Positions 37,000 to 46,826 of a DNA stretch of 64,000 nucleotides are shown in pieces. The position numbers and the translations under genes are program-made. Numbering within the stretch: the first letter of the stretch is position 1; each line of letters opens with the position of its first letter. The notes beneath the pieces are model-generated. The model did not search any database, had not been told where the DNA came from, and was given only the letters and a program-made list of their open reading frames with translations. This stretch comes from Nostoc cf. commune SO-36 (lineage in GTDB: Bacteria; Cyanobacteriota; Cyanobacteriia; Cyanobacteriales; Nostocaceae), in the NCBI RefSeq assembly GCF_023734775.1, contig NZ_AP025732.1:6198501-6262500 (forward strand), in the 5' to 3' direction.

Positions 37000-38796
37000 T
37001 TAAAAAGGATTATAGAGTAAACTAAAATAGAGTCCGTTGTCTTGTAATGTTCTGTCACTAGAGTTAACAGATACTAAGGGAATGCCCCAGTCAAGACGAA
37101 TGGTGAAGCGATCGCCCTGTGACCAACGCAACCCCAGACCAAGAGCAGCTAGAGTATTAGGGTCAGGATTCTCCATACCAGAACTATTCCAGCCAACACC
37201 AAAATCTACAAAAGGGATAACCTGTAAAGTGCTATCTATCTGTGGGAAGCGCAGAATCGGTACTTGAACTTCCGCAGAAACAAAAGTGGCATTATCTGTC
37301 AACAGATAATCTTGACGGTAGCCTCGAACGCTATCCTGCCCACCTAAGCCAAATTGCTCTATAGGCAGAAGTGCTCTAGATGCTAGTTGCGTATTTAAAC
37401 GCAGTAACAATAAGGTTTCAGGAGCTAAAAGGCGTGCCCACTGCGCTTGCCCTTGCCAAGCAAAAAAACGGCTATCGGGAGCATTTTGATTAACTGTGGC
37501 ATTCAACACATCTATGCCCAAACTGAATTGAGAGCGTAGGGCGATGACTTCACGGCTATTACGACTCGTCCATTCTTGAAAAAATCGTAACGCAGATACC
37601 CTAGTGCGTCCCTGTTCATCAGCACCAGGCGAAAGGTCAGAAGCGCGACCTCCAAATCTCTGTACCAACGATGAGATATCACTTTCGCGCCGGTAAGCTG
37701 TTAAACCAAGAGCGAATTCTTGTGTGGGAGTTTGGATTATAGGCTGGCGGAATGTCAACTCGTAGTAGCGAGATGCCGATGCAATCTTTAAAAGACTAAA
37801 AGGACGTTCAATGACATTACTCGACGTAGTGCCATAGTTGAACGTAAGCGTTCCGTTGCGAGGATTAAGAGGCAATGTGTAACTAGCGTCAAAGGTGTTG
37901 CTACCATCAGTGTTGGTGTAGCCTAGACTCAGACCATCTCCTAATCCGAGTAAGTTGGCTTCATTCAATCGTAATCCACGGCGGAAACTACCAACACTAG
38001 GCGATCGCCCATTATCAAGAACTATTTCGCTACTAAAAGTTTTTGCTTCGCTGACTTTAACTTCTAAGAGACTCGCGCCAGTCTGCGATCCGGCTGAGAG
38101 TTCCGCAGTCACGTTTTCAATTAAAGGATTAAGTTGCAAAAGTTGTAATGCCTCTAGTAGACGCTGGCGATTGAGAGGCGCTGAAGTTGCTATTGCAAGT
38201 CGGCTGCGGACATAATTTGGATTCAACCGCCGAGTTCCAGTTATCTGGATGCCTTCTAGTCTACCTTCGACCACCTGAATTTTGAGAACACCGGAGCGGA
38301 TTGTTTGAGGTGGGATATAAGCACCAGAAGTAATGTAACCATTTTTGACGTACAGATCAGTAATTTTAGAACGTGCTTGATACACCTCAGCCAACGAGAT
38401 CGGGCGTTTGGTAAATTCAGCAGTGGCTTGGGCTAACTGTTCAGGACTGAAAACTGTGCTACCAACAACTTCAAACCGTTGAACAACAATAGTTTGAGGA
38501 AAGTTGCCAGGGAGTGTTTCTTCAGGTATGGAAGTTGGGGCAGAGGGTGGCAATAGTTCTGCTGGTGGGGGGAGTGGCTGTGGCAGTTCAGGTGAGGGAC
38601 GTGGCGAAGGTAAGGGGGGTTGGACATCCTGTGGTTGTGGGAGTTGTTGTTGTGACAGGATGAAATTACTGGTTGGTAATTGTGTAGTTTCAACAGCCTG
38701 AGCTTTCACTGGACTAGAAGATATGCTGCTGAGTAATAGAAGCATACTCAGTGGTAAGCCGGACACTATAAGATTCTGAGGATATTTATCAATCAT
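37000..38796 (-). CDS. TpsB/FhaC/ShlB-type two-partner secretion outer-membrane transporter
   Basis: The 598-residue protein has a signal peptide (core 'LPLSMLLLLSSISS', then 'VKAQA'), a Pro-rich linker (about 50-100) and a POTRA domain ('VQRFEVVGSTVFSPEQL', about 105-180). A second POTRA-like part follows, then a 16-strand barrel region (about 265-598). The conserved 'VRGYRQ' lid-lock motif is present, and the protein ends in Phe, the usual outer-membrane insertion signal. Family members export large TpsA proteins such as haemagglutinins or adhesins. No TpsA gene lies within the window, so the cargo is unknown. Confidence 0.9.
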   Translation of the reverse strand: MIDKYPQNLIVSGLPLSMLLLLSSISSSPVKAQAVETTQLPTSNFILSQQQLPQPQDVQPPLPSPRPSPELPQPLPPPAELLPPSAPTSIPEETLPGNFPQTIVVQRFEVVGSTVFSPEQLAQATAEFTKRPISLAEVYQARSKITDLYVKNGYITSGAYIPPQTIRSGVLKIQVVEGRLEGIQITGTRRLNPNYVRSRLAIATSAPLNRQRLLEALQLLQLNPLIENVTAELSAGSQTGASLLEVKVSEAKTFSSEIVLDNGRSPSVGSFRRGLRLNEANLLGLGDGLSLGYTNTDGSNTFDASYTLPLNPRNGTLTFNYGTTSSNVIERPFSLLKIASASRYYELTFRQPIIQTPTQEFALGLTAYRRESDISSLVQRFGGRASDLSPGADEQGRTRVSALRFFQEWTSRNSREVIALRSQFSLGIDVLNATVNQNAPDSRFFAWQGQAQWARLLAPETLLLLRLNTQLASRALLPIEQFGLGGQDSVRGYRQDYLLTDNATFVSAEVQVPILRFPQIDSTLQVIPFVDFGVGWNSSGMENPDPNTLAALGLGLRWSQGDRFTIRLDWGIPLVSVNSSDRTLQDNGLYFSLLYNPF

Positions 38797-39000
38797 CGCA
38801 CTGGACTATTTTTGTAAGTAGGTATGGGATTATATGAGAAATGCTTCAGATGTGAATCTTACTTCATCTTTTGTCGCTAAAGTTGATATTTTGGGTAAAT
38901 ATCAATTTGAAAGCTAGATGATTGGGTTATTGCAGACTTAAAAGCATTGATAGGTATTTGAGGCAAAGAAAGTTTTGTGAAGAAGGCCGGAGGTGGAACA

Positions 39001-39283
39001 GGCTACGATGTACACACAAGTCTCTTGATCTGCACCTTTGTTGCATCGACCTGCACCTTTGTTTCATCGACCTGCACCTTTGTTGCATCGACCTGCACCT
39101 TTGTTGCATCGACCTGCACCTTTGTTGCATCGACCTGCACCTTTGTTGCATCGACCTGCACCTTTGTTGCATCGACCTGCACCTTTGTTGCATCAACCTG
39201 CACCTTTGATGCATCGACCTACAAGAATTAACCCACCCTACGTTACACAGCAACTTTAAAAGACTTGTGTGTACACTGTAGCC
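39001..39283. mobile_element. TIR-bounded element carrying a 21-bp tandem array
   Basis: The first and last 23 bases (39001-39023, 39261-39283) are inverted repeats of each other at 21 of 23 positions, with core TGTACACACAAGTCT. Between them is a nine-unit 21-bp tandem array. It has no transposase gene, so it looks like a non-autonomous element (MITE-like) or a folded regulatory locus. Confidence 0.65.
39033..39221. repeat. 21-bp tandem repeat, nine units
   Basis: The unit CACCTTTGTTGCATCGACCT+G repeats nine times with exact 21-base phase and few substitutions. All frames stay open because 21 is a multiple of three, but there is no start, ribosome site or gene context. I regard it as non-coding. 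Confidence 0.9.
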
Positions 39284-39447
39284 TTAAAAAGGGGGGTTAG
39301 GGGGGATCTAAAGTGCCTAAAGTCACAGCGAAACACTTTTCAAACAACTTCTTAGGACACGCTGCGCAATTTGCCTCCAGCCTCTCTTGTGAATGCTAAA
39401 TCACGCATTATTGAGTTTCTTCAGCCTCTAATCCTTTGGTATCTGGT

Positions 39448-41223
39448 TTAATCCATACCCCTTTGCTTAAACATTCCCATCAATTTACGTTTACGAGCGT
39501 GGGTTTGCATCAAGTTTCCCCGATAACTTAACCAGTCAGCTTTTTTACCAGATTCCAAGTAAGCATTACGCGCCTTTTTCAACCATTCAACAGCGTAGTA
39601 GTAGTATTCGGCTTTACCTGCATCCATAATCTTTTCGGCACGGCGACAAGCATTTGCAATTACCCAACCAGGATTGTGAGGGATAGCAGCATCCATGACT
39701 CGGTGAATCAACTCTGAATGATAAGAACTGAGTTCACTAGCGATCGCAATTGCATCATCAATTAGCTCCTCATGCAAGAATATATCCACCTTGGTTGATT
39801 CTGTTCCCCAACCGCTAGAAGTACGGATAATTCTCAGCAAGTCTGTTTTTACACTTTCCCAGTTTTCCCCAGCTAATTCTCTCATTTTTTCGTAGTCAAC
39901 AAAAGAGGGCTTGGCTTGAAAAGCTGCCTTGATGGCTAATAAAGCAGCTTCACTATTACCCAACTCAACAGCCAAATCACTTGTCCAAATTCCCAATTCG
40001 TACTGACAATTACCCGGTAAAGTTAATCCACTCTGGGCTATATCTACCGCTTGCTGTAATGCCCCCTGAATGCTTAGTGTTTTTGCTAGGGCAAAGGCTT
40101 CTTCCATTGAGTTCATCTGAGTTTGAGCAGCATCAATTGCTTCTTCTACCCTGCCCAAACGCCCTAACATTGTAAGATATTGCTGGGTTTGCCCTTCTGC
40201 TTCAGCTAAATAAAGGTATTCTTGATAACGTTCTTGACGTTCGAGAATTTTCAGGCGAATTAATGCCAAATCATCTGCATAATCTGGCACATCTTCTTCC
40301 CAAGCTCCCCTTTCTGTGATACTACCTTGGAGAACTTGTAACAATGGTGGATAATCCCAACCTTGGCGTAAAGCCTCCATAACTAGACCAAAATCAACAT
40401 TCCACTCATCTTGCCAAGCTTCTAAATTTATTTGGATATCAACTTTTTCTTCTGGGGTGAGTTCGGTAGTGAGAATTGCTTCACACCAAGCATTATTTAA
40501 TTCCCCGACAATTTCATCATTTTCAGCGCCGTATTCGGCAACATCATCCCAATTTTCCGCACAGGTGGAGGTAATTGCTGACAAAATAGCGATCGCATTT
40601 TCACCCTCTCCCCGTTCGCTAAAATCTACCGCAACTTGTACCACACTCAGCAAATCTTCGCCAATCGGGTCTTCTTCGTACCCCTCCTCAAAGTAGCGCA
40701 CGGTATCCTTGAGAATCTGCCGTACTTGCCGCCGGAAGGGAGCCGGATCAAGAGTACTACGGCGCACAGATTTTATGGTTGTTAGGTTGTCAGCAGGATT
40801 CGTCAGCCAGCTTACATGACGGTCAATCGCCTCAATTAGTGGCGGGTATTCTGCTACCAACTCTTGCAGCAGCCTTTGAGTTTCGATATAATCTAGGCGA
40901 TTTAGAAGATGTTCTAGGGTGGGGCGCTGCTCAATACTTTCTGGGTTACGGGCACAGACAAGCATCGTTGCGACAATGTGTTTGCACCACCCTTCCAAGT
41001 CGTAAGCACAGGTGCAGTTGACTGAGGTTAACCCACTGCTATCAAAACTCAGATTGACATGATAAGGTCTAGCTTGAGTGCCTGCAACATCTGCCTGAAG
41101 CACATTACCACGTTGGGTAACACCATTGACAGCACCAGCCTCATAGTATGCCTCGCCCCGTTGGAAAGATTTGGCATTAGCATGACGGCGGATAGTAAAT
41201 TCACTAATTTGGGGAATAGACAT
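39448..41223 (-). CDS. SWIM zinc-finger domain protein, 591 residues
   Basis: The SWIM motif CxCx(n)CxH is visible as 'NCTCAYDLEGWCKH' (about 78-91). By family knowledge such fingers bind DNA or proteins. The rest (about 110-590) is helical, acidic and repeat-like, similar to TPR/HEAT arrays, with an acidic stretch 'EEGYEEDPIGED'. It ends with basic residues. No enzymatic domain is seen. It stands alone, and its biological role is unknown. Confidence 0.85.
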   Translation of the reverse strand: MSIPQISEFTIRRHANAKSFQRGEAYYEAGAVNGVTQRGNVLQADVAGTQARPYHVNLSFDSSGLTSVNCTCAYDLEGWCKHIVATMLVCARNPESIEQRPTLEHLLNRLDYIETQRLLQELVAEYPPLIEAIDRHVSWLTNPADNLTTIKSVRRSTLDPAPFRRQVRQILKDTVRYFEEGYEEDPIGEDLLSVVQVAVDFSERGEGENAIAILSAITSTCAENWDDVAEYGAENDEIVGELNNAWCEAILTTELTPEEKVDIQINLEAWQDEWNVDFGLVMEALRQGWDYPPLLQVLQGSITERGAWEEDVPDYADDLALIRLKILERQERYQEYLYLAEAEGQTQQYLTMLGRLGRVEEAIDAAQTQMNSMEEAFALAKTLSIQGALQQAVDIAQSGLTLPGNCQYELGIWTSDLAVELGNSEAALLAIKAAFQAKPSFVDYEKMRELAGENWESVKTDLLRIIRTSSGWGTESTKVDIFLHEELIDDAIAIASELSSYHSELIHRVMDAAIPHNPGWVIANACRRAEKIMDAGKAEYYYYAVEWLKKARNAYLESGKKADWLSYRGNLMQTHARKRKLMGMFKQRGMD

Positions 41224-41310
41224 CGAGCGATCGCCTGTGTAAATCCTCTGGATGAATCCTAAATCCAGCTTAGGTGCTAGGCTGACGCGCTGTAAAGAAA
41301 TTTAGAGTTT

Positions 41311-41351
41311 TGGGCATGGGGCATGGGGCATTGGGCATTGGGCATTGGGCA
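41311..41351. repeat. Heptanucleotide tandem repeat (GGGCATG/GGGCATT)
   Basis: About six 7-base units of GGGCATG then GGGCATT occur in tandem. They are the short tandemly repeated (STRR) type that is characteristic of heterocystous cyanobacteria. A pyrimidine-rich array (CCCCTGCTTCCCCTGCTTCC) lies near 41475. The rest of 41224-41709 has no gene. Confidence 0.75.
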
Positions 41352-41363
41352 ATAATTAATAGT

Positions 41364-41456
41364 TAGTACTTACGCAAGAGTTACGGAATAACGAACCACA
41401 GAGGCGCAGAGTACACGGAGAAATCAGAGTTTGAGAGATATTTTGCGTAAGTCCTA
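41364..41456. repeat. TIR element (TAGGACTTACGCAA family), copy 1
   Basis: TAGTACTTACGCAAG and TTTTGCGTAAGTCCTA form inverted ends. The interior ACCACAGAGGCGCAGAGTAC, then GGAGAAATCAGAG, is shared almost exactly with the copy at 44781-44897. It is 93 bp and non-coding. Confidence 0.8.
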
Positions 41457-41709
41457 ATAGTTATTCTTTCTTCTCCTGCTTCCCCTGCTTCCCCTGCTTC
41501 CCTTGCTCTCCCCACTCCCCACTCCCAAGTTTTTTTGAGTATAAAAAAAAATAAGTATATAGATTTGACTATAATTACTGAAAATGTCCATCTTTCCGCC
41601 ATTCGTGAGTGAATCATAATTTCAGTTAGCAATACCGGAACCTTAAAGGGGTTGCGCTGATTGTCGGTCAAGTTGAGAATAAATAGGCGAAGCACACAGG
41701 GAAACTAAC

Positions 41710-43138
41710 GTGAGTCAAGGATTTGATTACGATTTAGTAATTATCGGCGCTGGTGTAGGCGGACATGGTGCAGCCTTACACGCCGTAAGTTGCGGTCTGA
41801 AAACAGCGATTATTGAAGCTGCTGATATGGGAGGAACCTGTGTTAATCGGGGTTGTATTCCTTCTAAAGCGCTGCTGGCGGCATCTGGACGTGTGCGGGA
41901 GTTACGCAATGCCCACCACCTCAAGTCACTGGGAATTCAAATTGGTAGCGTGGAATTTGATCGCCAAGCGATCGCTAATCATGCTGATAATCTCGTCTCC
42001 AAAATTCAAGGCGACTTAACCAATAGCCTTAAACGTCTAGGAGTCGATATCATCAGAGGTTGGGGAAAAATCGCTGGGGCGCAAAAAGTCTCTGTTACTG
42101 GAGACGGTGGTGAAAAAAACCATCACAGCCAAAGACATCATCCTTTCCCCTGGTTCAATTCCTTTTGTCCCTCCCGGAATTGAAGTAGACGGCAAAACTG
42201 TCTTTACCAGCGATCAAGGTGTCAAGTTAGAGTCGCTACCAGACTGGGTAGCAATTATTGGCAGTGGTTACATCGGGCTGGAATTTTCTGATATTTACTC
42301 AGCTTTGGGTTGTGAAATCACCATGATTGAAGCCCTAGATCAGTTAATGCCAGGATTTGACCGCGATATTGCCAAACTTGCCGAACGCGTGTTGATTACT
42401 CCCCGCGATATTGAAACCAAAGTGGGGATATACGCCAAAAAAGTCATCCCAGGTTCGCCTGTGGTGATTGAGTTAGCAAATTTCAAAACCAAAGAAGATG
42501 TAGAGGTCATCGAAGTAGATGCTTGCTTGGTGGCTACAGGACGTATCCCAGCGACCAAAAATCTCGGTTTAGAATCTGTGGGTGTGGAAGTTGATCGGCG
42601 GAATTTTATTCCCGTTGACGATCGCATGGCAGTGCTATCAGCTGGTGAAGTAGTACCAAATCTGTGGGCAATTGGCGACGCTAATGGGAAGATGATGTTG
42701 GCACACGCGGCTTCTGCTCAAGGCATCATCGCCGTAGAAAATATAGTTGGGAGGGAAAGAATAGTAGACTATCGCAGCATCCCCGCAGCAGCTTTTACCC
42801 ACCCAGAAGTCAGCTATGTGGGTTTAACAGAAACAGCAGCTAAGGAATTGGGACAAACCGAAGGGTTTGAAATTGCCACAAGTAGGAGTTACTTCAAAGG
42901 AAATTCCAAAGCGTTGGCAGAAAATGAAGCCGACGGTATTGCCAAAGTGATATACCGCAAAGACACCGGAGAAGTCTTAGGCGTTCACATTTTTGGACTG
43001 CACGCCTCAGACTTAATTCATGAAGCGTCAGCTGCGATCGCAAACCGTCAATCTGTCCAAAGTCTCGCACATCTAGTTCACGCGCACCCGACACTTTCGG
43101 AAGTACTAGACGAAGCTTATAAACGAGCCGCAATTTAG
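41710..43138 (+). pseudogene. lpdA: Dihydrolipoamide dehydrogenase, one frameshift
   Basis: This is the E3 subunit of pyruvate dehydrogenase-type complexes. The N-terminal frame (GTG 41710 to stop at 42183) has FAD motif '[16 protein letters not shown]' and the redox disulfide '[13 protein letters not shown]'. The C-terminal frame (to 43138) has NAD motif '[12 protein letters not shown]' and catalytic 'HAHPTLSE'. A run of seven A (42113-42119) should be six: with one A removed, '[18 protein letters not shown]' reads through and gives about 475 residues, the normal length. Because lpd is normally important for metabolism, a sequencing or assembly error seems likelier than true loss. trpC follows 97 bases downstream. 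Confidence 0.88.
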
Positions 43139-43183
43139 TCATTTGTCCTCTGTCATTTGTCCTTTGTCAATAAACAAGGGCAA

Positions 43184-43229
43184 ATGACCAATGACCAATG
43201 ACCAATGCCCAATGCCCAATGCCCAATGA
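43184..43229. repeat. Heptanucleotide tandem repeat (CCAATGA/CCAATGC)
   Basis: About six 7-base units, first CCAATGA and then CCAATGC, sit directly upstream of the trpC start. This is a classic Nostoc-type STRR locus. It leaves only a few bases for a trpC ribosome site. Confidence 0.8.
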
Positions 43230-43235
43230 CAAATT

Positions 43236-44126
43236 ATGCAAATCCGCCGTCGTTCACCTAACCCAGCTATTGATGTATCGATATTGCGTTACCAGTCTGC
43301 CATACCTGATTCAGCACCAAACAACATTTTGGAGGAAATTGTCTGGCAGAAAGAAGTAGAAGTTGAGCAGATGCGGGAAAAGATGCCTTTACGGGAATTG
43401 CAACATCAAGCACTTTCCGCGCCGCCAACCCGTGATTTTGTCGCCGCCTTGCGCCAAGGTAAGACAAAGCCAGCGTTGATTGCCGAAGTTAAAAAAGCTT
43501 CACCAAGCAAAGGCGTTTTCCGAGAAGATTTTGACCCAGTAGCGATCGCCCTATCTTATCAGCAAGGTGGTGCTACTTGTCTTTCTGTGCTAACAGATGT
43601 CAAGTTCTTTCAAGGTAGTTTTGACAACTTAGCCAAAGTTCGGGTTGCCGTAGATTTGCCTTTACTATGCAAAGAGTTTATAATCTATCCTTACCAAATG
43701 TACTTGGCGCGTGTTCGGGGTGCAGATGCTATTTTGTTGATTGCAGCTATCTTGAGCGATCAAGATTTGCAATACTTTCTCAAAATTGCTAACAACCTGA
43801 AAATGGCGGCCTTGATTGAAGTTCATAGCTTGGTAGAACTTGACCGTGTGTTAGCCTTAGATGGGGTTTGCTTAGTCGGAATCAATAATCGCAATTTGGA
43901 AGATTTCTCCGTTAACCTGCAAACTACTTGCCAACTTTTAGCTGCAAGGGGTAGCCAATTGCAGGAGAAAAACATCCTTGTTGTCAGCGAGTCAGGACTA
44001 CATAACCCTGATGATTTGAGCTTGGTGCTGACAGCAGGTGCATCTGCTGTACTCATTGGAGAATCTTTGGTAAAACAACCAGATCCCGGCGCTGCGATCG
44101 CCCATTTATTACCGAAGGATTTCTGA
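43236..44126 (+). CDS. trpC: Indole-3-glycerol phosphate synthase
   Basis: The 296-residue TIM-barrel enzyme of tryptophan synthesis makes indole-3-glycerol phosphate from CdRP. Catalytic landmarks are in order: Lys in '[11 protein letters not shown]', Lys in 'LLCKEFII', Glu in 'ALIEVHS', Asn in '[10 protein letters not shown]', and Glu-Ser-Gly in 'VSESGLH'. The N-terminal extension '[19 protein letters not shown]' is seen in cyanobacterial versions. It lies after lpdA in the same direction, and trpB is 3 kb downstream but separated by unrelated genes, so trp genes are scattered as usual in cyanobacteria. The immediately upstream heptamer repeats may affect its translation. Confidence 0.95.
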   Translation: MQIRRRSPNPAIDVSILRYQSAIPDSAPNNILEEIVWQKEVEVEQMREKMPLRELQHQALSAPPTRDFVAALRQGKTKPALIAEVKKASPSKGVFREDFDPVAIALSYQQGGATCLSVLTDVKFFQGSFDNLAKVRVAVDLPLLCKEFIIYPYQMYLARVRGADAILLIAAILSDQDLQYFLKIANNLKMAALIEVHSLVELDRVLALDGVCLVGINNRNLEDFSVNLQTTCQLLAARGSQLQEKNILVVSESGLHNPDDLSLVLTAGASAVLIGESLVKQPDPGAAIAHLLPKDF

Positions 44127-44354
44127 AAACACCTCCCCCCTGCGCCTCTTCGCCTAGAGGGGGCAACTAACTGTACACAATAGTTGGCTAATTGGGCATA
44201 CTATGCGTAGATACGCAGCAATTTGCTATCAAATATCATCAATACTTTGCCAAATCTTCATTGCTAATCAAAGAAAAGCCATAAGCAACTAGTTATTTCT
44301 TATGTAACAATTCATTAACAAGAGAAAAACTTTGACTAATACGAAATCCCCAAT

Positions 44355-44627
44355 ATGAAATCAAAACTTAACTTCATGGAGCAAATTCCTCTACCTTCAC
44401 CTATTCACTACGAACTTATACTTCAACTTTTAGAAAGACAAACCATGTTAGCAGTAAATGATAATCCAGATTTACGGCATCAGGTGAATCAGCTAATTAT
44501 TACTCTCCGTAAAGCTGCTGTACAGCAAAAGCGACTAGAAGAAATTTGCGAGTTTTCTTCTGTGACTATTGATCACCGTTGGTCAATCAACCATCATAAT
44601 GGTAACAAAGTTGTTACCTCCGATTGA
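44355..44627 (+). CDS. Conserved small cyanobacterial protein, 90 residues
   Basis: The protein is mostly helical, with a Leu-rich stretch 'YELILQLLERQTM' and a polar helix 'RKAAVQQKRLEEICEF'. It ends in a His/Asn-rich tail. No domain is recognised with confidence. The block 'EQIPLPSPIHYELIL' looks like a conserved start, so the in-frame Met at 44376 is an alternative. It has no signal peptide. Confidence 0.65.
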   Translation: MKSKLNFMEQIPLPSPIHYELILQLLERQTMLAVNDNPDLRHQVNQLIITLRKAAVQQKRLEEICEFSSVTIDHRWSINHHNGNKVVTSD

Positions 44628-44780
44628 AGCTGATAACTTAATATCTCAACCTCCGATTTGGCATCTTTGTTAAGTTAGCTTACCATCATTAGAAAAGTCT
44701 TGTATAAAAAAATGTCATTTTTATAAAAATAAAATATAGATGGAAAAAGTTCATCTTGATGGAGAGGAAATTTTAGATAA

Positions 44781-44897
44781 TAGGGCTTACGCAAGAGTTA
44801 CGAAATAACGTAGACGCTTCGGCTTGCCGCAGGCTACCACAGAGGCGCAGAGTACACGGAGAAATCAGAGTTTGAGAGATATTTTGCGTAAGTCCTA
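44781..44897. repeat. TIR element (TAGGACTTACGCAA family), copy 2
   Basis: The ends TAGGGCTTACGCAAGAG and TTTTGCGTAAGTCCTA are inverted repeats. The interior matches copy 1 plus an inserted block ACGTAGACGCTTCGGCTTGC. The bases TAGATAA occur at both borders, compatible with a short target duplication. The rest of 44628-45043 has no gene. Confidence 0.8.
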
Positions 44898-45043
44898 GAT
44901 AAGCTAAAATATTGATGATATAGCGGTTCTCAGTTTAGTCAAATACAGGCCGAACACCCAGTTACTTCTCTACAAGGGAAAGAGGTCAGAGTGCATTGCA
45001 TTCAAACGATAACCGCGATATTCCCTCTCCAATTTGACGAAAG

Positions 45044-45712
45044 ATGAAATATAACAGCATTGATGAACTCTTCAAAAATAATCAAGCTTGGGTTGCCGAA
45101 AAACTAGCTATAGACCCAAATTACTTTGAAGAATTATCTGGCGGACAAACACCACCTTTCCTATACATCGGGTGTTCTGATAGTCGTCTAGCATTAACAA
45201 GGTTTACCCGTACAGAACCAGGAGAGTTATTTGTACATCGTAATATTGCCAATCAAATTTCTCTAACGGATATAAACTTTTTAGCCGTTTTAGAATACGC
45301 AATTTTACACCTAAAAGTAGAACACATTATTGTTTGCGGTCATTACGATTGCGGAGGAATTAAGGCCGCCTTAGAAGGGAGAACCATCGGAATCCTTGAC
45401 AACTGGGTAAATCCGATTCGGGAACTGTATTTAGAGAAACAAGAAGAAATTGATGTTTTACCAACAAGAGAAGAACGTCTGAATCGTTTAGCGGAAATCA
45501 ATGTTGTGGCGCAAGTGAAAAATCTTTACCAAACTTCTATCATGCGTCAGGTACTCCATGAGCGAAAAGCACCTATGGTTCATGGCTGGGTACTAGATAT
45601 ACGCACTGGATTAATTAAAGATTTGAAGGTATCAACTGTACAATGGCAATTGCATATCTGTCCCTTGCTTCTAGAGTTTAGACTCTATGCCATGTTAAAA
45701 AATGAGAGTTAA
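45044..45712 (+). CDS. Beta-class carbonic anhydrase
   Basis: The 222-residue zinc enzyme interconverts CO2 and bicarbonate. Zinc ligands are Cys44, His100 and Cys103 ('YIGCSDSR' and 'VCGHYDCGG'), and the Asp46-Arg48 dyad is present. The C-terminal 'VHGWVLDIRTGLIKDL' is typical of the family. There is no signal or transit sequence, so it is cytosolic; a carboxysomal role would need extra C-terminal sequence, which is absent. It is preceded by AAAG and stands alone. Confidence 0.93.
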   Translation: MKYNSIDELFKNNQAWVAEKLAIDPNYFEELSGGQTPPFLYIGCSDSRLALTRFTRTEPGELFVHRNIANQISLTDINFLAVLEYAILHLKVEHIIVCGHYDCGGIKAALEGRTIGILDNWVNPIRELYLEKQEEIDVLPTREERLNRLAEINVVAQVKNLYQTSIMRQVLHERKAPMVHGWVLDIRTGLIKDLKVSTVQWQLHICPLLLEFRLYAMLKNES

Positions 45713-45844
45713 TCGGGTATTTAGTGACACACAAAAGCCTGCATTAGAGACTTTATATAATTTTGTCTTGACAATTTTTATTTAGAATCAAATAATTAGT
45801 TATTCTCCCCGAAATATTGTAATTTCTCAGTCCAATTTTTGAAG

Positions 45845-46074
45845 AAGAATTCAGGAGTCAGAATTCAGGAGTCAGACGCTCCTGCGTCGCTAACGCTGTG
45901 CTATCGAGCGTCTTTAAGACCACCAAATTGAAAATTTGGTGGGGGTTTTAAACCCGTTTATTCAGACGATCGAGTACTCGCTCTAAGCGAAGCCATGCCG
46001 CAGGCTTTACGCTGCGCTATCCGCCACTCGTACAGAATTCATACTGAATTCTGACTCCTGACTCCTGAATTCTG
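45845..46074. repeat. TIR element, copy B
   Basis: The inverted ends are GAATTCAGGAGTCAGAATTC and CTGACTCCTGACTCCTGAATTC. Inside is a hairpin CCACCAAATTGAAAATTTGG followed by GGGGGTTTTAAACCCG, and the block CGCCACTCGTACAGAATTCA. It is about 230 bp with the same internal order as copies A and C. It sits between carbonic anhydrase and the Pmp3-like gene. Confidence 0.78.
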
Positions 46075-46181
46075 TTTAGATAAACCAATACTTTTTTTTA
46101 AGAATTTTTTGTAATGCATTTATAGAGGCTCTGGCTCAATTTATTACTGGATGCAGAGCCTCTAACCTACCCCCAAGAAAA

Positions 46182-46340
46182 TTACTTCTTAGAAATTATC
46201 CACACTGCATGAATAATCCCAGGAATGTAACCGAAAAGCGTCAAAACTATATTAATCCAAAAGTCTATACCAAAACCTACTTGTAAAAAAACTCCTAAAG
46301 GCGGCACGAAAACGGCACACAGAATCCGAACTAAATCCAT
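46182..46340 (-). CDS. Pmp3/YqaE-family small membrane peptide, 52 residues
   Basis: It is a short gene with an excellent ribosome site (GGAGG, 6 bases before ATG). The product has two membrane helices: 'LVRILCAVFVPPLGVFLQ' and 'WINIVLTLFGYIPGIIHAVW'. The 'PPLGVFLQVGFGIDFWIN' turn is the signature of the Pmp3/YqaE (proteolipid membrane potential modulator) family. Members are linked to salt or cold stress and membrane potential. The localisation is the plasma membrane. Confidence 0.9.
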   Translation of the reverse strand: MDLVRILCAVFVPPLGVFLQVGFGIDFWINIVLTLFGYIPGIIHAVWIISKK

Positions 46341-46481
46341 TTGAACCTCCTGTTCATCTCACAAAATACAGCTTGTTGGCGAACTTATTCACCACTGTTC
46401 AAGCATATTTGTACTTCTCAAAGATAACATTTTCTTACTCAATCTAGATAACAGTTGAGATGCGCTAAACCACACTTAACA

Positions 46482-46826
46482 TTAGCCCCCGCTAATTTTA
46501 GCTTTGTAACCTAGCTTGGTCAAAATATCAACAATTTTCTGCTTGTGTTCGCCCTGAATTTCAATTTCGTTATCTTTAATTGTCCCACCTGTGCCGCACT
46601 GACTTTTCAACTGTTTTACCAAATCTGCCAAGGTTTCGGGTTTGGCTTGAAAACCACTAATCACAGTGACGGTTTTGCCTTTGCGTCCTTTGCGGGAAGC
46701 TTGTACTTTGAGATTTTGTTGTTGTGGGGGCAGTTCTGGAACTGGTCTTTCTGTGGCGGCATTGTCGTTGCCAAATTCGCGGTAGACAAAGCTTTTGTCG
46801 GAAGATTTGGGATTTGAAGAAGGCAT
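46482..46826 (-). CDS. SUI1/YciH-family translation factor
   Basis: The 114-residue protein resembles eIF1 (SUI1) and bacterial YciH. The C-terminal domain shows 'GKTVTVISGFQAKPETL', 'LKSQCGTGGTIKDNEIEIQG' and the final 'ILTKLGYKAKISGG', the family core. The N-terminal 40 residues are polar and probably disordered. I choose ATG 46826; the longer frame from 46895 adds 23 residues with no family similarity. In bacteria its role in start-codon fidelity is still debated. Confidence 0.9.
   Translation of the reverse strand: MPSSNPKSSDKSFVYREFGNDNAATERPVPELPPQQQNLKVQASRKGRKGKTVTVISGFQAKPETLADLVKQLKSQCGTGGTIKDNEIEIQGEHKQKIVDILTKLGYKAKISGG

Noticed and set aside
37955..38701. Frames opposite or overlapping the TpsB gene, including Gly/Ser-rich ones
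   Set aside because: Antisense of the Pro-rich linker and POTRA region; no independent support.
38927..39259. Overlapping open frames on both strands through the 21-bp array at 39033
   Set aside because: The period is a multiple of three, so every frame stays open; there is no ribosome site, no family similarity and the products are pure repeats.
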